From Pyropia haitanensis (Eukaryota > Rhodophyta > Bangiophyceae > Bangiales > Bangiaceae): DNA of 64,000 nt. Positions 1 to 11,303 of the stretch are shown in pieces. The notes below the pieces were generated by a model. The model was not told the origin of the DNA. It made no database searches and worked only from the letters and a program-made list of their open reading frames with translations. Location: the NCBI GenBank assembly GCA_008729055.1, contig SDUX01000005.1, forward strand, positions 186,001 to 250,000, written 5' to 3'. The translations under genes and the position numbers were made by a program. How positions within the stretch are numbered: position 1 is the first letter of the stretch; the number at the start of each line of letters is the position of its first letter.

Positions 1-1308
1 CCCGACGGTGGCGCCCAGCGCGGACACCAGCGCCCACAGCGTCACGTCGTGCGTCGCGTATAGCTGCAAGGCCGGCGGCGGTGGCACCGCCCGCCCCGTC
101 CCCCCATCCCCTGCCTCGCACCCTTTGGCGGCGCCAACGTCAACAGATGCCGCCGCCGCGGCCGCGGCGGCAGCCTCCCGCGCCAGCTCCGCCACCAGAA
201 CGCCCACCGCCAGACGGCGCCCCACCCCCCCCCCCAGCGCCCGCCGCAGCCACCCGTCCGCCGCGGCCCGCACGGCCGCCGCGTCCGCGGCGGTCACCCC
301 CCGCGGCCGCCGCGCGCCGTGCGCGGCGGCGGCGGACAGGACGTCGGCGATGCCAACCGCGTCCGCGGCGGCGGCCAGCGAGGTGGGCGCCCGCCGCGGG
401 CCGCCGCCGCGGGCCCCGCCGTCGGCGGCGGTGGCGGCCGCCGCGATGGCGGCCAGGCGGGAACGGACGGCGGGGGGGGCGGCGGCGGTGGCGGCGGCGA
501 GGCGGTCGGCCAGCTGGGGGCACGCGGCGGGGTTGGGGAAGAGCGTCTCAGTGGCGGCGGGCGCCACCTGGATGGGTGGCACGTCGGGGACTGGACCGCC
601 GCCGTCGCCGCCGCCGCCGCCCGTGGCGGTGGCCGGGAAGATGCCCGCTAGCACAAACGCCGCGCTATCAACGGTGCGGTGGAGGGGCGTGGAGCGTACC
701 GTCACAGAGCGCGGGTCCATCTGGGTGCCTGGGCCATTGTCGCCGCCGGCAGGACCATACGCCGCCCGCAGCCCCTCCCCCAGCGCCACCGCCGACGCCG
801 CGCCCACCGTCGTCAGCTGGCCCGCCGCGCACTCATCGTCGCCGCCGCCGCCGCGTCCGGCCCCCGTCGGCAGGGGCACGCCACCAATGGGTGGCGGCGG
901 CGGCGGCGGCGTCGTGCCGCCGCCGCCGCCACCAATGCCCTCGACCACCGCGGGGCGGGCGCGGGGGTAGGCGCCCGCGGCGCACCATGGCCACGTCTCG
1001 GAGCGCGTGAGGGGCGCCACCGGCGCGCGTGCGCCGTGGCGGAAGAGCAGTAGGACGGTGTGGGGGGGTGGAGGGGGCGGGGGGGTGGGGGGGGGGGGAG
1101 AAGGGGGGAGGGCGGGGGATCCGCGAGGGCACGATTTGGAAAGAGGGGGAGGGGGGGCGGCGGGGCAGCCGCAGGAAGAGGCGGTGGCACCAGCCACGGT
1201 TGTGACAGCCGCGACGGCGGCAACGGCCGCGGTGACGGTGGCTACGGCGACGGCGGTGGTGACGTGGGGGGCGGTGGCCACCGCCAGCCGAGAGCGACGG
1301 CCGCCCAT
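1..1308 (-). CDS. Histidine-acid phosphatase, ACP6-like (3' end outside window)
   Basis: Branch-2 histidine phosphatase, the family that removes phosphate from lysophosphatidic acid (ACP6) and related esters through a phosphohistidine. The frame is open from an ATG at 1308 to the window edge (436 residues), so the C-terminus is missing. Residues 8-40 are hydrophobic and Ala/Val-rich (signal peptide, membrane anchor or transit peptide), followed by a Pro-rich linker up to about residue 82. The catalytic RHGARAP is at residues 90-96, CAAGQLTTVG lies near the middle, the VRST phosphate-binding motif is at 204-207, and the HD proton-donor motif (YATHDVT) is at 417-423. The phrase ETLFPNPAAC resembles the same region of ACP6. 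This frame explains the whole interval; the overlapping plus-strand ORFs are GC-rich shadows. No homopolymer frameshift is needed. The exact substrate is inferred. Confidence 0.85.
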   Translation of the reverse strand, partial: MGGRRSRLAVATAPHVTTAVAVATVTAAVAAVAAVTTVAGATASSCGCPAAPPPPLSKSCPRGSPALPPSPPPPTPPPPPPPHTVLLLFRHGARAPVAPLTRSETWPWCAAGAYPRARPAVVEGIGGGGGGTTPPPPPPPIGGVPLPTGAGRGGGGDDECAAGQLTTVGAASAVALGEGLRAAYGPAGGDNGPGTQMDPRSVTVRSTPLHRTVDSAAFVLAGIFPATATGGGGGDGGGPVPDVPPIQVAPAATETLFPNPAACPQLADRLAAATAAAPPAVRSRLAAIAAAATAADGGARGGGPRRAPTSLAAAADAVGIADVLSAAAAHGARRPRGVTAADAAAVRAAADGWLRRALGGGVGRRLAVGVLVAELAREAAAAAAAAASVDVGAAKGCEAGDGGTGRAVPPPPALQLYATHDVTLWALVSALGATVG

Positions 1309-3207
1309 GGTAAAGGACGCGTGGCAGCCGCGGGCGTACGAGACGGTTCGCAGCGGCCGCATGCCACACGGCGCTTCCGAGACGCGCTCGCGCATTCACA
1401 CGGAGGACGGATGCCAGCAGGTCCAGGCAGGTCGCCACGACCGCGGCGTCGCTTTTACCGTACCGTGGCCGACGGCGGGGACGTTGGGGACGCGGTCCGC
1501 CCGCCGCGGGGGGGGGAGGTGCTGCGCTCGTGGCGTGAGGGCGGCGACGCGGCCACCCGCTTCGCGCGCTCTTGTACCCGGTGGTAGAGCCAGCCGGCCC
1601 CGCGCGGTGTATCCTGCCATCGCCACCGGCAAGGACGGGCCTGTTGCGGGACACGCGGGCGGCGAGGCGGCCATTGTCAAATCCAGGCGACAGGGGGGGG
1701 GGTGGCCCGCGCAAAGAGCACCGACCTGGGGGGGTGGCGGCGGGCGCAGCCGCGCCATCATGCTGGGGCGTGACGAGGACGGCGGACAGCGCCATCAGGT
1801 GGAGATGGGTGTCTGGTGCTGACGACGGCGTCGCCCGCCCCGTGGGGGGAGGAGACGGGGGAGGTGGCCCCACCACAGAGGGCGTCCCCCCCCTGGCACG
1901 CGCCAGCGGGAGTGGGCACGTGCGGGCACGTGCCACCCTCCGCGGTAAAAAAAAAAACGGCGGTGTGCACGCGCGCGCTCGTGGTACACGGCGAAGGGTG
2001 GCCGACTGCTCTGCGCTGTCCCGATTTCCGTGCGGCTCGTTCATTGGCCAACCGGAGTGTCTCTGTTGGAACCAAGAAAAACATGGTGCCACCAAGACCA
2101 AGGACCAATGAAGTCGCAGACACGAGGCCGCTCGAAACGCCCCTCCCTGTATACGGCCCATCTCCGTGCCTGGTCAGCACGCCCACTTTGCACGGGTGAT
2201 GTGTTGCGTCACAGGTGCTCCCTCCTCGTGCTCCGTCATCCCCACCTTGCGAAGGCTCCAGACCTGACTCACCATGACCGGTGACACAGTCAATGCTGAT
2301 CGGGCAGGACGGTGCGTGGCTGTGCCGATTGTCCCCACCCACCGTCTGTAGCAACCGGCGCGTGGCCTCGTCCCCCGTGCGCACCAGCTTTTGTGTGTTG
2401 TCCCGTTTGAGTGGTGTGGGTGCTGGCCATATGCGCTGCGCGGGGCCCCCTGCGGCTCCAGCGGACGTGCCGATGGGCACCGCCGGGGCGTTCCGTGGCG
2501 CCCCGTGCCCGGCGTGGCCGCCCGCATCAGACGCGCCATCCAGCGGGGCTGACAACGGCAGTCGCGGCCTGTTGTCCAGGTCTCTGTTTTCGTAGCGCTT
2601 CCCAATCCACCCTTTGTTTGGTCGAGGCCGACCCACGGGCCGGCCAGACCAGCTGGGCGCTGGTGGCCGCCGTTGTTGCTTGGGCAGCTGCGACGCTCGC
2701 CGCTGACTCCGTCAGTACCGTGGGTGCGCTCCTCAGACGGCCGGCGAGACCGTTGAGACGGTGCGGACGTCGCCGTACGAGCCGGTCAACCCGTGCGTCG
2801 ACGCGTACACGTGGGTGTGTGACGCCCACCGGGCGGCGCACCCGTCCGTCGGCGACGGCTGCGCTGACTGGCACGGGCGCAGTGGTGGCGGCGGGCAAGG
2901 GGGCGGCGGGCGCGATGGCGGACGGCGGGGCGCGGCCCAAAGACTGGCGGAGCGGTCAAAGTTGTACACAAAAAAACGGGGTGTTGTTGACATCTACAGA
3001 AGCATGGCTACAAAGTACGGTGACAATGGAGAGCCTGGCCGTCAGAGAGCAAAGCGGAGTCGGCCTTTGGATCCCCAGTACGTTGCGCCGGGCGACCGTC
3101 CCGCAGCGGAGGACAACTCGGCAGGCGTCCGCGCCCACGGTGCCGCGCCTCGGCGGACGCCTCCATGTGCGCCACGGCAGCGGTGGCCGCCTTTGCCCGC
3201 ACGGCGC
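1309..3207. other. Intergenic, no supported gene
   Basis: Sequence between the phosphatase start and the PAN gene stop, both on the minus strand. Several 100-270 residue ORFs exist in every frame, but none shows a recognisable motif or consistent composition. The best-looking is a 137-codon minus ORF at 2527-2940, Ala/Arg-rich, which I do not accept. The part next to 1308 presumably holds the phosphatase promoter. Confidence 0.5.
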
Positions 3208-3531
3208 TCAGATCATGGCGCCGCACGCATAGTGGCCGCTGCGGTAAAACGCGTCGGAGAGCGGCCGCCTGCCAGTCTTGAGGTAGCACCGGTTGGCGCC
3301 GCGCTCCCACGCCCACGTCCAGTGGGAGCAGCCGAGCACCAGCTGGCACACCCGCGCGCACTCGGTCGTCGACAGCCAGGCCAGGTCATGCCCGCGCCAG
3401 TCGCACTTGGGCGACGACACGCCCGGCCGGGAGCTGCGCGAAAAGTGGACGGCCGCCGCGGCCGGCGCCGCCGTTGAGGCGGCCACAAGCGCCAGCAGCA
3501 GCACCAGCAGGGCGGGGCGGGTGGCGGCCAT
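3208..3531 (-). CDS. Small secreted PAN/Apple-domain protein
   Basis: A 107-residue protein. Residues 1 to about 27 form a signal peptide with a Leu/Ala-rich core. The rest is one cysteine-rich module with Cys at 43, 58, 62, 68, 82 and 103. The spacing and the phrases ECARVCQLVLGCSHWTW and NRCYLK match PAN/Apple modules, which bind proteins or carbohydrates outside the cell. Start chosen at the ATG giving a complete signal peptide; the stop is at 3208-3210. A single-exon gene on the same strand as the upstream phosphatase and divergent from the ING gene. No catalytic domain is present; an adhesive or cell-wall role is inferred only from the fold. Confidence 0.75.
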   Translation of the reverse strand: MAATRPALLVLLLALVAASTAAPAAAAVHFSRSSRPGVSSPKCDWRGHDLAWLSTTECARVCQLVLGCSHWTWAWERGANRCYLKTGRRPLSDAFYRSGHYACGAMI

Positions 3532-4586
3532 CGGGGAGGTGAGAGCACCAGGAGGGGGAACGCCGCCACGCAGGAGGTCAACGTCGCGGGGAAGCCGGTG
3601 GGGGTGGCAGCAAAGAGGGGAGGGACGTGGGCGGGGCTGGTGGGCGGGGGAGGGTGGCCGCTAGCGGCAGCTGCGGATAATCTCGGTGTAGCGGCGCTGC
3701 TGCTGCCGCCGGGGGCGGCGTCTTGTAGCCCGCGGGCAGGGGGGCGGCAGGCGGCGCCCGGCCGCGCCGGCGGGACGGCCGAGCAGCACGTGCGGCGGGC
3801 GGGCGTCCCATGGCGGAGAGGGGGCGGCCGCCCACGCCGCCCCTCCCCCGCCTCCCCGCCCGCTGCCATCGAGGACAATCGTCCGCGTCGGCCAGTCCCC
3901 ACAGGCAAAACGCGCGTCCGGGCGAGGCGTCCTCGCGCCAGCCGCGCTTGGCCGGCCGCCAAAGCGCGCTCCGACACGCGGACGGGGCGCACAGATGGGC
4001 AGTCGCCGCCGGCGCCGCTACTTTGAGCTTTTTATGTGGCCAACGTTTGGAAGGCTGCAGCGTGCTGAAAAGTGGGGGAAATCCGTCCTTTGCACCGCTC
4101 AGTACGGGGACCACCATTTGACTTTTTGGGCGCGACCCGATGTCAACGCACTCTGCGCTGGCGCCGTCGTGGACACGTGCCCGCCCACCGCGCTCGCCGT
4201 TGCCCGCGCGCTCGCCCGGTCGCGCGGCGTCTGCTGGCTTTACCCGGTGGGCGCCGACGCCCGGCGGGCGGCTTGGCGCCCCCACCGTGGCCCTGCGCTG
4301 CGCTTCAGCCCGCTCCCCCCCCCGTCTGTCTCCGACTTTCTGGGTTCCCACTGGCGTCCCGCGCCAGACCTGCCCCGGCTCTGTGACGTGGGCCTCCGCC
4401 TTGCGCCGTGTCACAGTTGGTGTTCTGTCCCCTCCCCTCTGGCGGCGGCAGTCCCCTCCCCTTACCCCCCCCCCGTCTCTTGCGTCGCCCCTCCCCCCCC
4501 CCCCCCTTATTGCACCCCGTACGCCCACTTTGCGCCGCCCTTCTGTCCGCACCGCTTGCCTTTTTCGTTTCTGTTTTCCTCCCACC
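3532..4586. other. Divergent intergenic region between PAN and ING genes
   Basis: Holds the starts of two divergent genes. The last about 200 bases before the ING start are pyrimidine-rich with long C runs. Long ORFs cross it on both strands, but they are out of frame with both genes and have no domains. No TATA box stands out. Confidence 0.4.
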
Positions 4587-5423
4587 ATGGCGTATCGCCA
4601 GATGCACCCCCCCCCCCCTCCTACCTCGAGGACTTCCTCTCCACCCTCGACACGCTCCCGCCCGCCCTCAAAGCCACCCTCGCCGACCTCCGCGACGCCG
4701 ACGACGCGGCACGCCGCGCCGCCGCGGCGGGCGCGTCCGCCTCGGCCGCCGCCCTCCGCGGCGCGACCGCCGACGACCTCGGCCGCGGGGTGCGGGAGGT
4801 GGCGGCGGCCGCCGCCGCCGCGGCGGCCGCGTCGGCGCGGCGGGTGGCGGCGGCGGAAAAGGCGTACAGCCTCATCGACGGGGCGGTGGTGGCGCTGGAT
4901 AAGAAGCTCGCCGACTTTGAGGCGGTCCTCCGCCGGGAGGGGCGCTGGCCGCTGGGGGAGGCCGCCGCCGGTGCTGGGGCGGCGGGGGGGGGGGGGGTGC
5001 TGCCGCCGCTGGGGGGGGGGGGGGGGTGGGGGGGGTGCTGCCAGCGGCCGCCGCGGAGGGGGGGATGCCGCCGCCGCGGCGGCGGCCGCCGCTGGTGGCA
5101 GCGGGGGGGGAGCGGCGGCCGCCGCCGCTGCTGGCGCGGGCAGCACGCCCGCGGGCGGTGGTGGCGGCGGGGGGGGCGCCGCGGCGGGGGACGGGCGCAA
5201 GGCCGGCCGCGCGGCGGCGGCGGCGGAGCGGGAGCGGGACCGCGGGGAGCGGTGGGAGCGGGACCGCCCCGCCGCTGAGGGGGGGGGGGACGTCAAGGAG
5301 CGGGGCCGGGGGGGGGGCGCAAGGCGGGGCGCTCGGGCGGAGGCGGGGGGGGAGGGGGGCGTGCCGCTGGTGGCACCGGCCGGGGGGGGGGCGGCTCGTC
5401 TGTCAAGGCCGAAGGCCACGGCC

Positions 5424-5493
<70 letters not shown>

Positions 5494-5701
5494 CGCCGCC
5501 GCCGACGCGCCGCCGCCCGACGACATGCCCGTGGACCCCAACGAGCCGCTCTACTGCGTCTGCCAGCAGGTGTCGTACGGCAACATGGTCGCGTGTGACA
5601 ACAACGGCTGCCCGTACGAGTGGTTCCACTATGCGTGTGTCGGGCTGCGCGAGGAGCCGCGGGGGATCTGGCGCTGTCCAGACTGCCGGGCGGGGGGGTA
5701 G
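4587..5701 (+). CDS. ING-family PHD-finger protein (frame broken in homopolymers)
   Basis: Inhibitor-of-growth family: readers of H3K4me3 that recruit histone acetyltransferase or deacetylase complexes in the nucleus. The N-terminal ING domain is clear right after the start ([18 protein letters not shown], later [18 protein letters not shown] and ADFEAVL), then a long Gly/Ala/Arg linker. The C-terminal PHD finger is complete (5522-5698) with the C4-H-C3 ligands in CVCQ, ACDN, NNGC, WFHYAC, WRC and PDC. The ATG at 4587 (MAYRQMH) lies in another frame and joins the ING domain only if the C run at 4607-4618 changes by one base. The linker reads most naturally in a third frame between G runs near 4985-5035 and 5381-5392. 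I read these as homopolymer length errors. Convergent with NAA25. Confidence 0.8.
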
Positions 5702-6106
5702 GTGGCTGGGGGGGGGGGCGCGGGCGGGGGGGGGGGGGGCTGCTCAATCCCAAACAAACAACAACCGTGGGGATCTGTGGGCGCGGCACCCGCGGCAGCT
5801 CTGACGTGTCGACACACGCGCCGCGTCCCGTAGTTTGGGGGGCATGACCGCGACGCGGGCAGAGCCGCAGCCACAGACTGCACGACAAAAGGAGACACCG
5901 CCGCAGCGTCGAGCACGCCAGACCGAGCACGCCGTGCGCTCGCCGTTTGGGTGTCCACAGTTTGACTGCCGCCAGCAGCACGCGTCCTCCAGTCCGCCCT
6001 CCAACCAGCCCCTACCCCCCCCCCGCCCAACCGCCACTCCCCATCCCCCCCCCCACAACCACCTCCGGCTCGCCTCACGCACCCCAACCCCCCGGCGCGA
6101 CCCCCC
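5702..6106. other. Convergent intergenic region, no gene seen
   Basis: Separates the stop codons of the ING gene and NAA25. It contains poly-G just after the ING stop and poly-C/CA-rich stretches towards NAA25. I see no coding or RNA feature; it should hold both 3' ends. Confidence 0.5.
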
Positions 6107-9100
6107 TCAGAGGTCGACCAGCGCCAGCCGCGAGCGCGCCCCCTCTGCCAGCGCCCGTATCCGCGCGGCCGTCCCCGCGTGGCCCGCCGACACGGCCGCG
6201 CCCACCTCTGCCGCGACCGCGGCGACGCGGTCGGCGTGCAACCCCCCCCCCTCCCCCCCCACCAGCCACGGCGCGAGCCCCGCCGGCCCCGCCGCCGCGA
6301 CCGCGTCGCCAACCCAGTCGGCCGCCGCGAGCGCGTCGGCGGCGGCAACGACCGCCGCGGCCGCGGCGGCGGCGACCGCCGCGGCGGCGGCGAGCGCCCG
6401 CCGCCGCGGCGGGTGGCGGCCCGCCATGGCGGCGGCGGCGGGGAGGGCGGCGGCGGCGAGGAGCAGGTCGTGCGTCGCGACGGTGACCAGGGGGGGGGCG
6501 CCGAGGGGGTCGACCGACCGGGGGGGGGGGGGGGGAGGGAGCGCCCCGCCGCCGCTGCCGCCACTGTCGCCGCTGCCGCCGTTGCCGCTGTCGACGTCGG
6601 TGCCAGTGTCGTTGCCGCTGCGAGCTGGTCGCGCAGGCGTGGGCGCGGCGGCCGCCGCGTCTGTCCGCGTGGTGTAGAGGGCGCGGATGGCCGCCGCGGT
6701 GGCGGCGGTAAGGTCATCCGCCGCGGCCGCCGCGGCGGCCACCACCGGGTCCGTCGTCACCCCGGCGGCCGCGTCGGCGGCCGCGGCGGCGCCCCCCCCC
6801 CTCCCCCCCGCGCGCGCCCGCCGCCGCCGCCAGCCGCCGGCGGTGCCACCCGCGCCGCGAGCAGCAGCCGCACCCACGCGGCGACCGACCGGAGCGCCGC
6901 GGCCTCCGCCGCCCCCCCCCCCGCGACCGCCACCGACGCGCCGACCGCGGCGGCCGCCGCGGCCGTCGGCGGCCACGCCGCCCCCGGCGCCGGCAGCCGC
7001 GACAGGGCCGCGTCGAGGGCGGCCGCGGCGGCCGCCGCGACGGGCGCACTGCCGGGCGGGCCGGGGGGGGAGAGGGCGGCAAAGAAGGCGCGGCTGGCGT
7101 GGAGGCGGGCGGCGATGAGGGTGACCGCGTGGGGGTGGGCGGCGGTGCCGCCGTCGGGGAGGGGGCGGATGTGCAGGTAGGGGGGGCGCTCGGGGGGGGG
7201 CGCCGCCGCCGCCGCCGCCGCCGCTGCCGCCGCCGCTGCCGCCGCCGCCGCCGCCGCGTCAGGGCCGTCGGACGCCGCGCCGCCGTCGCCATTCGCGGCA
7301 GCCGCTGCCGGCTCCTCGCCTGCGGCCGGCGAGGCGGCGGCGGCGGCGGCGGCGGCCGCAGCAGCAGCGGCAGCGGCAGCGGACGCGCGCCCACCCCCGC
7401 CCGGCACGTCGTCCCAAAAGCTCATCGTCTCGCGGTCATCGTCATCGACGAGGCCCGCCGCGACGCCGTCGGCCGTCACCCACACCGCGCACTCGGCATA
7501 GTCCTCGGCGGCGGCGAGGGCGCGCGCCCAGCCCAGCGGGTCCCCCCCCCCCTTCCCCCCCCCCCCCCCCCGGGCACCCCCCCCCGCTCCCCCACGGCCG
7601 CCGCCGCCGACGGCGGCGGCGAGGAGCCACCACGGCGCCGCCGCCTCCACCGCCGCCAGCCGCGCGGACCGGCCGAGGCGGCGGCCAAACGCGGCCACCT
7701 CGACGCCCGCGTTGAGCGCCGCGACCGTGCCGCCGCCACCCGCCCCACCGCCGGCGGCGCCGCCCCCAAACAGGTCGTCCGCGGGGTCCCCCGCGGGGGG
7801 CACCCCAAACGCGTGCGCCAGCCCGTCCGCGCCGTCGCTCGACGCCTCGGCGCGGAACTGGCGGACGCCCGTCGCGACGGTCGACAGCTGGTCGACCGCG
7901 CCCGCGGCGGCCAGGCCGGGGAGGATGGTGTGGGAGAGCGTCGCCACCTGCACGTGCTTCACGTCCAGCGACCGGTACGCCGACCACGCGCGCTGCGCGG
8001 CGCCCGCCGCGCCGTACAGGCGCACCAGGAGGAGCGTCACGGCCGGGGAGACGGCCGCCGGGGGGGGTGGGGGGGTGCCGCCACCGCCGCTGCCGCCGCC
8101 GCTGCCGGCCGCCGCCGCCGGCCGGCCGAGCGCCTCGAGGGTGATGAGCGCACCCAGCAGCGCCGCGGGCGGCGTCGGCCGGTGGGGCGCCGTCGGCCCC
8201 GGCCCCGCGCCGAGGCGCCCCCCCCCTCCCCCCCCCCTCCTACCCCCCGCCGACCCCGGCGGGCGGCAGCAGCGCCGCCGCGGCGAGCGCCAGCCACCCG
8301 TCCGCGCCGACAGCCCCCGCCGCGGCGGCCGCCGCGTACGCGCGGACCGCCTCGGCCACGCCCGGCGGGCGGGTGGACAGGTGCGCGCGGAGCCAGGCGA
8401 GCGTCACCGCCGCGCCGGCGGCGGCGCGCGGCGGTGCCGTCGGCGCCGCCGCCGCCAGCGCATCGACCAGCGCGGCGGGCGTCAGCGCCGAGGACGACGC
8501 GGCGGCGGGGCAGCCGTCCCCACCACCGCCGCTGTCACCGTCGCGGTTGCGGTCGCGGTCGCGGTCGCGGTCGCGGTCGCGGTCATCCCCCCCGGTGGCG
8601 TCGGCGGCACCCGCCGCGGCGACCACGTACGGTCGCAGGTCGGCGGCGGCGACGGCGGTGGCGCCAAAGCGGGTGAAGTAGCGCACCAGGTCGGCCACGC
8701 GCGGCGGCCGGCCGGTGCGGGCGGCCAGCTCCAGCCGCGCCAGCGCCGGCCCCCGCCGCACGATGCGGACCGGACGGTCCGCGCCGGCGGGGGCGCTCTC
8801 CGTCGCGGCCGCCTTGGCCGCGGCCGCCTCGGCGGCGGCGTCCACCGGCGTCGTGACGCCATCCGCAACCACCGCCCAGTCGCCAACGTCGAGCTCCTCC
8901 ACGAGCGCCGCGGCGGCGGCGGCGGCCGCCGGCAGAGGCGCCCCCCCCCCCGCCCCGCCCCCGAGGGTGGCGTCAAAGTAGGCAGCCCAGTAGGCCCAGT
9001 TGTTGCCATCCACCCGCCGGAGGAGCGCCTCCGCAGCCGCCGCCGCGCGCACGCCATCGCCCGCCGCCCACGCGACGGCCGCGGCCGCCTCGTCCCGCTC

Positions 9101-9873
9101 GGGCCCGCCCAGCGCACACCCGTCGGCGAGGAGCGTGACCGCCGCCGCGGCGGCGGCCGCCTCCCCGCGCCCCGCCGCGTCGACCAGCACCCGCACACAA
9201 AACCGCACCGCGTCGGCGGGCAGGGAGGGTGTGCCGCCGCCGAAGCCGCCGCCGCCGCCGCCGGCACCCGCCGACGCCGCCACCGCCTTGGCCACAAACG
9301 CCGCGGCGAGGCGGCGGTGGCGGAGGCCACTGGTGGCAGCGGCCGGCCCCGCCGCGGCCACCGCGTCGGCGGCAGCAAGCCACGACGCCGCGGCAGACCA
9401 CAGCGGGTACACCACCGCCGCTTCTGTCGCTCCCGCGCCGCCCCCCCCCCCCGCCGCGCGCGCCAGCCGCAGCGCCAGCCGCCCCGCCGCGGCGGCGTCT
9501 GCACCCCCCAGGTGCGCCACGTACGCGGCGGCGGCGAGCCCCCCATGGACCCCCCCCGCTCCTCCCCCCCCCCCCCAAACGCGCCCTCGGCCAGCACCGC
9601 CGCCGCGTCCGCCGGCAGGTCGAGCCCGTCATACAGCCCCGCCAGCCGCCGTGCCGTCGCCGCGTCGAGGCCGCCCGCGGTGCGGACGCGGCCAGCGACG
9701 CGCACCGCCTCGGCGGTGCGGCCCAGCCGAGCTAGTGCGGTCGCCTGGAGGGAGAGCGCGGCGGGCCAGCCGGGGTGGCGGCCGGCGGCGGCGGTGGCCA
9801 GCTTGAGCGCCTGGCGCGCCGAGCCGGCGGCGAGGGCGGCCACGACGGGGCGGAGGCGGCGTTCCGTTTCCAT
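6107..9873 (-). CDS. NAA25: NAA25/MDM20, NatB auxiliary subunit (three homopolymer frame breaks)
   Basis: Auxiliary, ribosome-binding subunit of N-terminal acetyltransferase B, which with NAA20 acetylates nascent proteins starting Met-Asp/Glu/Asn/Gln. The start METERRLRPVVAAL and the TPR-like repeats after it match NAA25 N-termini. Further family landmarks are VDGNNWAYWAAYF, VRIVRRGPALARLEL, DLVRYFTRFG and SLDVKHVQVATLSHTILPG, in the order found in NAA25. About 1250 codons compared with about 970 in human, the excess being Ala/Gly insertions and an Asp-Arg repeat. The frame must change at C/G runs near 9545-9575, 8218-8245 and 6790-6830; all three lie in homopolymers and domain order is preserved, so I treat it as one intact gene with sequence errors. 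Stop at 6107-6109. Confidence 0.85.
8543..8584 (+). repeat. Hexanucleotide repeat inside NAA25
   Basis: About six perfect tandem copies of GCGGTC, encoding alternating Asp-Arg on the minus strand. Its length is a multiple of three, so variation would keep the frame. Confidence 0.85.
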
Positions 9874-11111
9874 GGCGGGGACGGCTGGGGGGGGGGGGGG
9901 TTTGCAGAAGGGGGGGGGGTCGCAGCGGCCGCTGCCCCACGCCGTTGCGGTGCCATGGGAGAAGGCGGGGGGGGGGGGGGGGGGGGGAAGGGCACACCCA
10001 CAGAGAGAGGTGCGGCAGCGCTCGTGGTCGGCGGCGGGGACCAGACGGGGCGGGACCGGCGGCGACCACGTCAGCAGACCTTGCACGGCGTCGGCGGTGG
10101 TTGCAGAAAGCCCGTGTCCTCACCGTCGATCCGCTGGCCAAGGCCGCTCGGCACTGGCGCCGCGTGCTGCCGCCGGGCGGCGGTGGATGCGGCGGGGGTG
10201 AGGACGCGCAGCGGCAACCGCGGCGGTCACGGCGGCGGAGGCTACCGGCGAGCCATCGATCGCCGCAGTGAACTCCCTGGTGGTACTTGAAAGAGGCCTC
10301 TGGTGGGACTGAAACGATGTTTGTGAAATGCTGGGTTGGTTTACCACCCGGTACTTTGGGGAGGTGGGGGGGGTGTGGGGGGGGAGGAGGGGTTGCACTT
10401 CGCACAACCGTCGTAAATGGTATTGCATCCGTTTAAGATGTTTCACCACGTGTGCGCGAGAAACCTCACCGGCTGCGGCCGCATCGGCGGTCGGCCGCCG
10501 CAGGCATCGCCAGGAGGGGGTCGTTTCGTGCCCAAGAGTCGTCTCGGCACGACGTTCGGCATGGACGGGGAGCTGGGAAGCCTCGGGGGGACGGCCGATG
10601 CATGCGATCTGTGTTAGGATTCTTTTGGAGCTTGGCGAGGGACGTGCAGCAACATGACGGTCCTCATTTATTGATACCGGGCCTGCGGGGGCGTCGTGCG
10701 CCCGCAAAGTCCCGGCATTTTCAAGCGTTCTTGCTTGGCCAAGGGCTAGCGGGCGCACTAGGCGCCCGCCACGCCCCGGCTTTTTTTTGTTGAACAAAAA
10801 TCGCCCAAAGGGGCAAGGGCGAAGGGTGCCCCCGGCATCAAAGTCGGAGGGGACCCCCCCGCTCCAGCGCACAAGCGCTTTTATTTCAGGGGGGCGGGGG
10901 GGAGCGTGGTGCAACAAAGCGCGTCAGCGAAGACAAAAAAAAAGGAGCAGCACACCGAGCAAAAAGAAAAGCGTGCAGCAAGCAGCGGAGAGCGTGCAGA
11001 GAGGGGAGGGGAACGAACATAGACAAAGGCAAAGAAAATGGCGGTCAATTCACGAAGGGGGGCGCCAAAGCAAGGAGAAACAGGGGTGGGGGAGAGTGTA
11101 GGCAGGGGGAA
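9874..11111. other. Intergenic, upstream of NAA25; no gene seen
   Basis: GC-rich with G runs next to the NAA25 start, then a mixed region. From about 10920 the plus strand becomes strongly purine-rich and leads into the minisatellite. Open frames here have no domains. A GC-rich block at 10680-10790 has imperfect inverted repeats. Confidence 0.4.
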
Positions 11112-11303
11112 GGCAGAGCCAGGGGAGGAACACGCAGAGGTGAGCCAGAGCGAGGGGAAGAGCCCGCAGAAAGGAAGCAGAGCGAGGGGAGGAGCACGCA
11201 GAGGGGAGGCAGAGCGAGAGGAACAGCACGCAGAAGGGAGACAGAGCGAGGGGAAGAGCATTCAGAGGGGAGGCAGAGCGAGGGGAGAAGCAGGTAGAAT
11301 AGA
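11112..11303 (+). repeat. 32-bp purine-rich minisatellite, about six copies
   Basis: Units begin at 11112, 11144, 11176, 11208, 11240 and 11272, each close to GGCAGAGCGAGGGGAAGAGC plus 12 more bases. The plus strand is nearly pure A/G apart from one or two C per unit. Because 32 is not a multiple of three, the 125-codon ORF across it is not a repeated peptide and is unlikely to be a gene. Confidence 0.85.

Noticed and set aside
8..2161. Long overlapping ORFs on both strands (320, 309 and 442 codons)
   Set aside because: GC-rich shadows of the phosphatase frame, which alone carries RHGARAP, RST and HD in order.
3578..5804. 683-codon minus ORF and 554-codon plus ORF over the ING gene
   Set aside because: Low-complexity Pro/Arg/Gly translations; the ING and PHD domains show the true strand. 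The 554-codon frame contributes only the linker.
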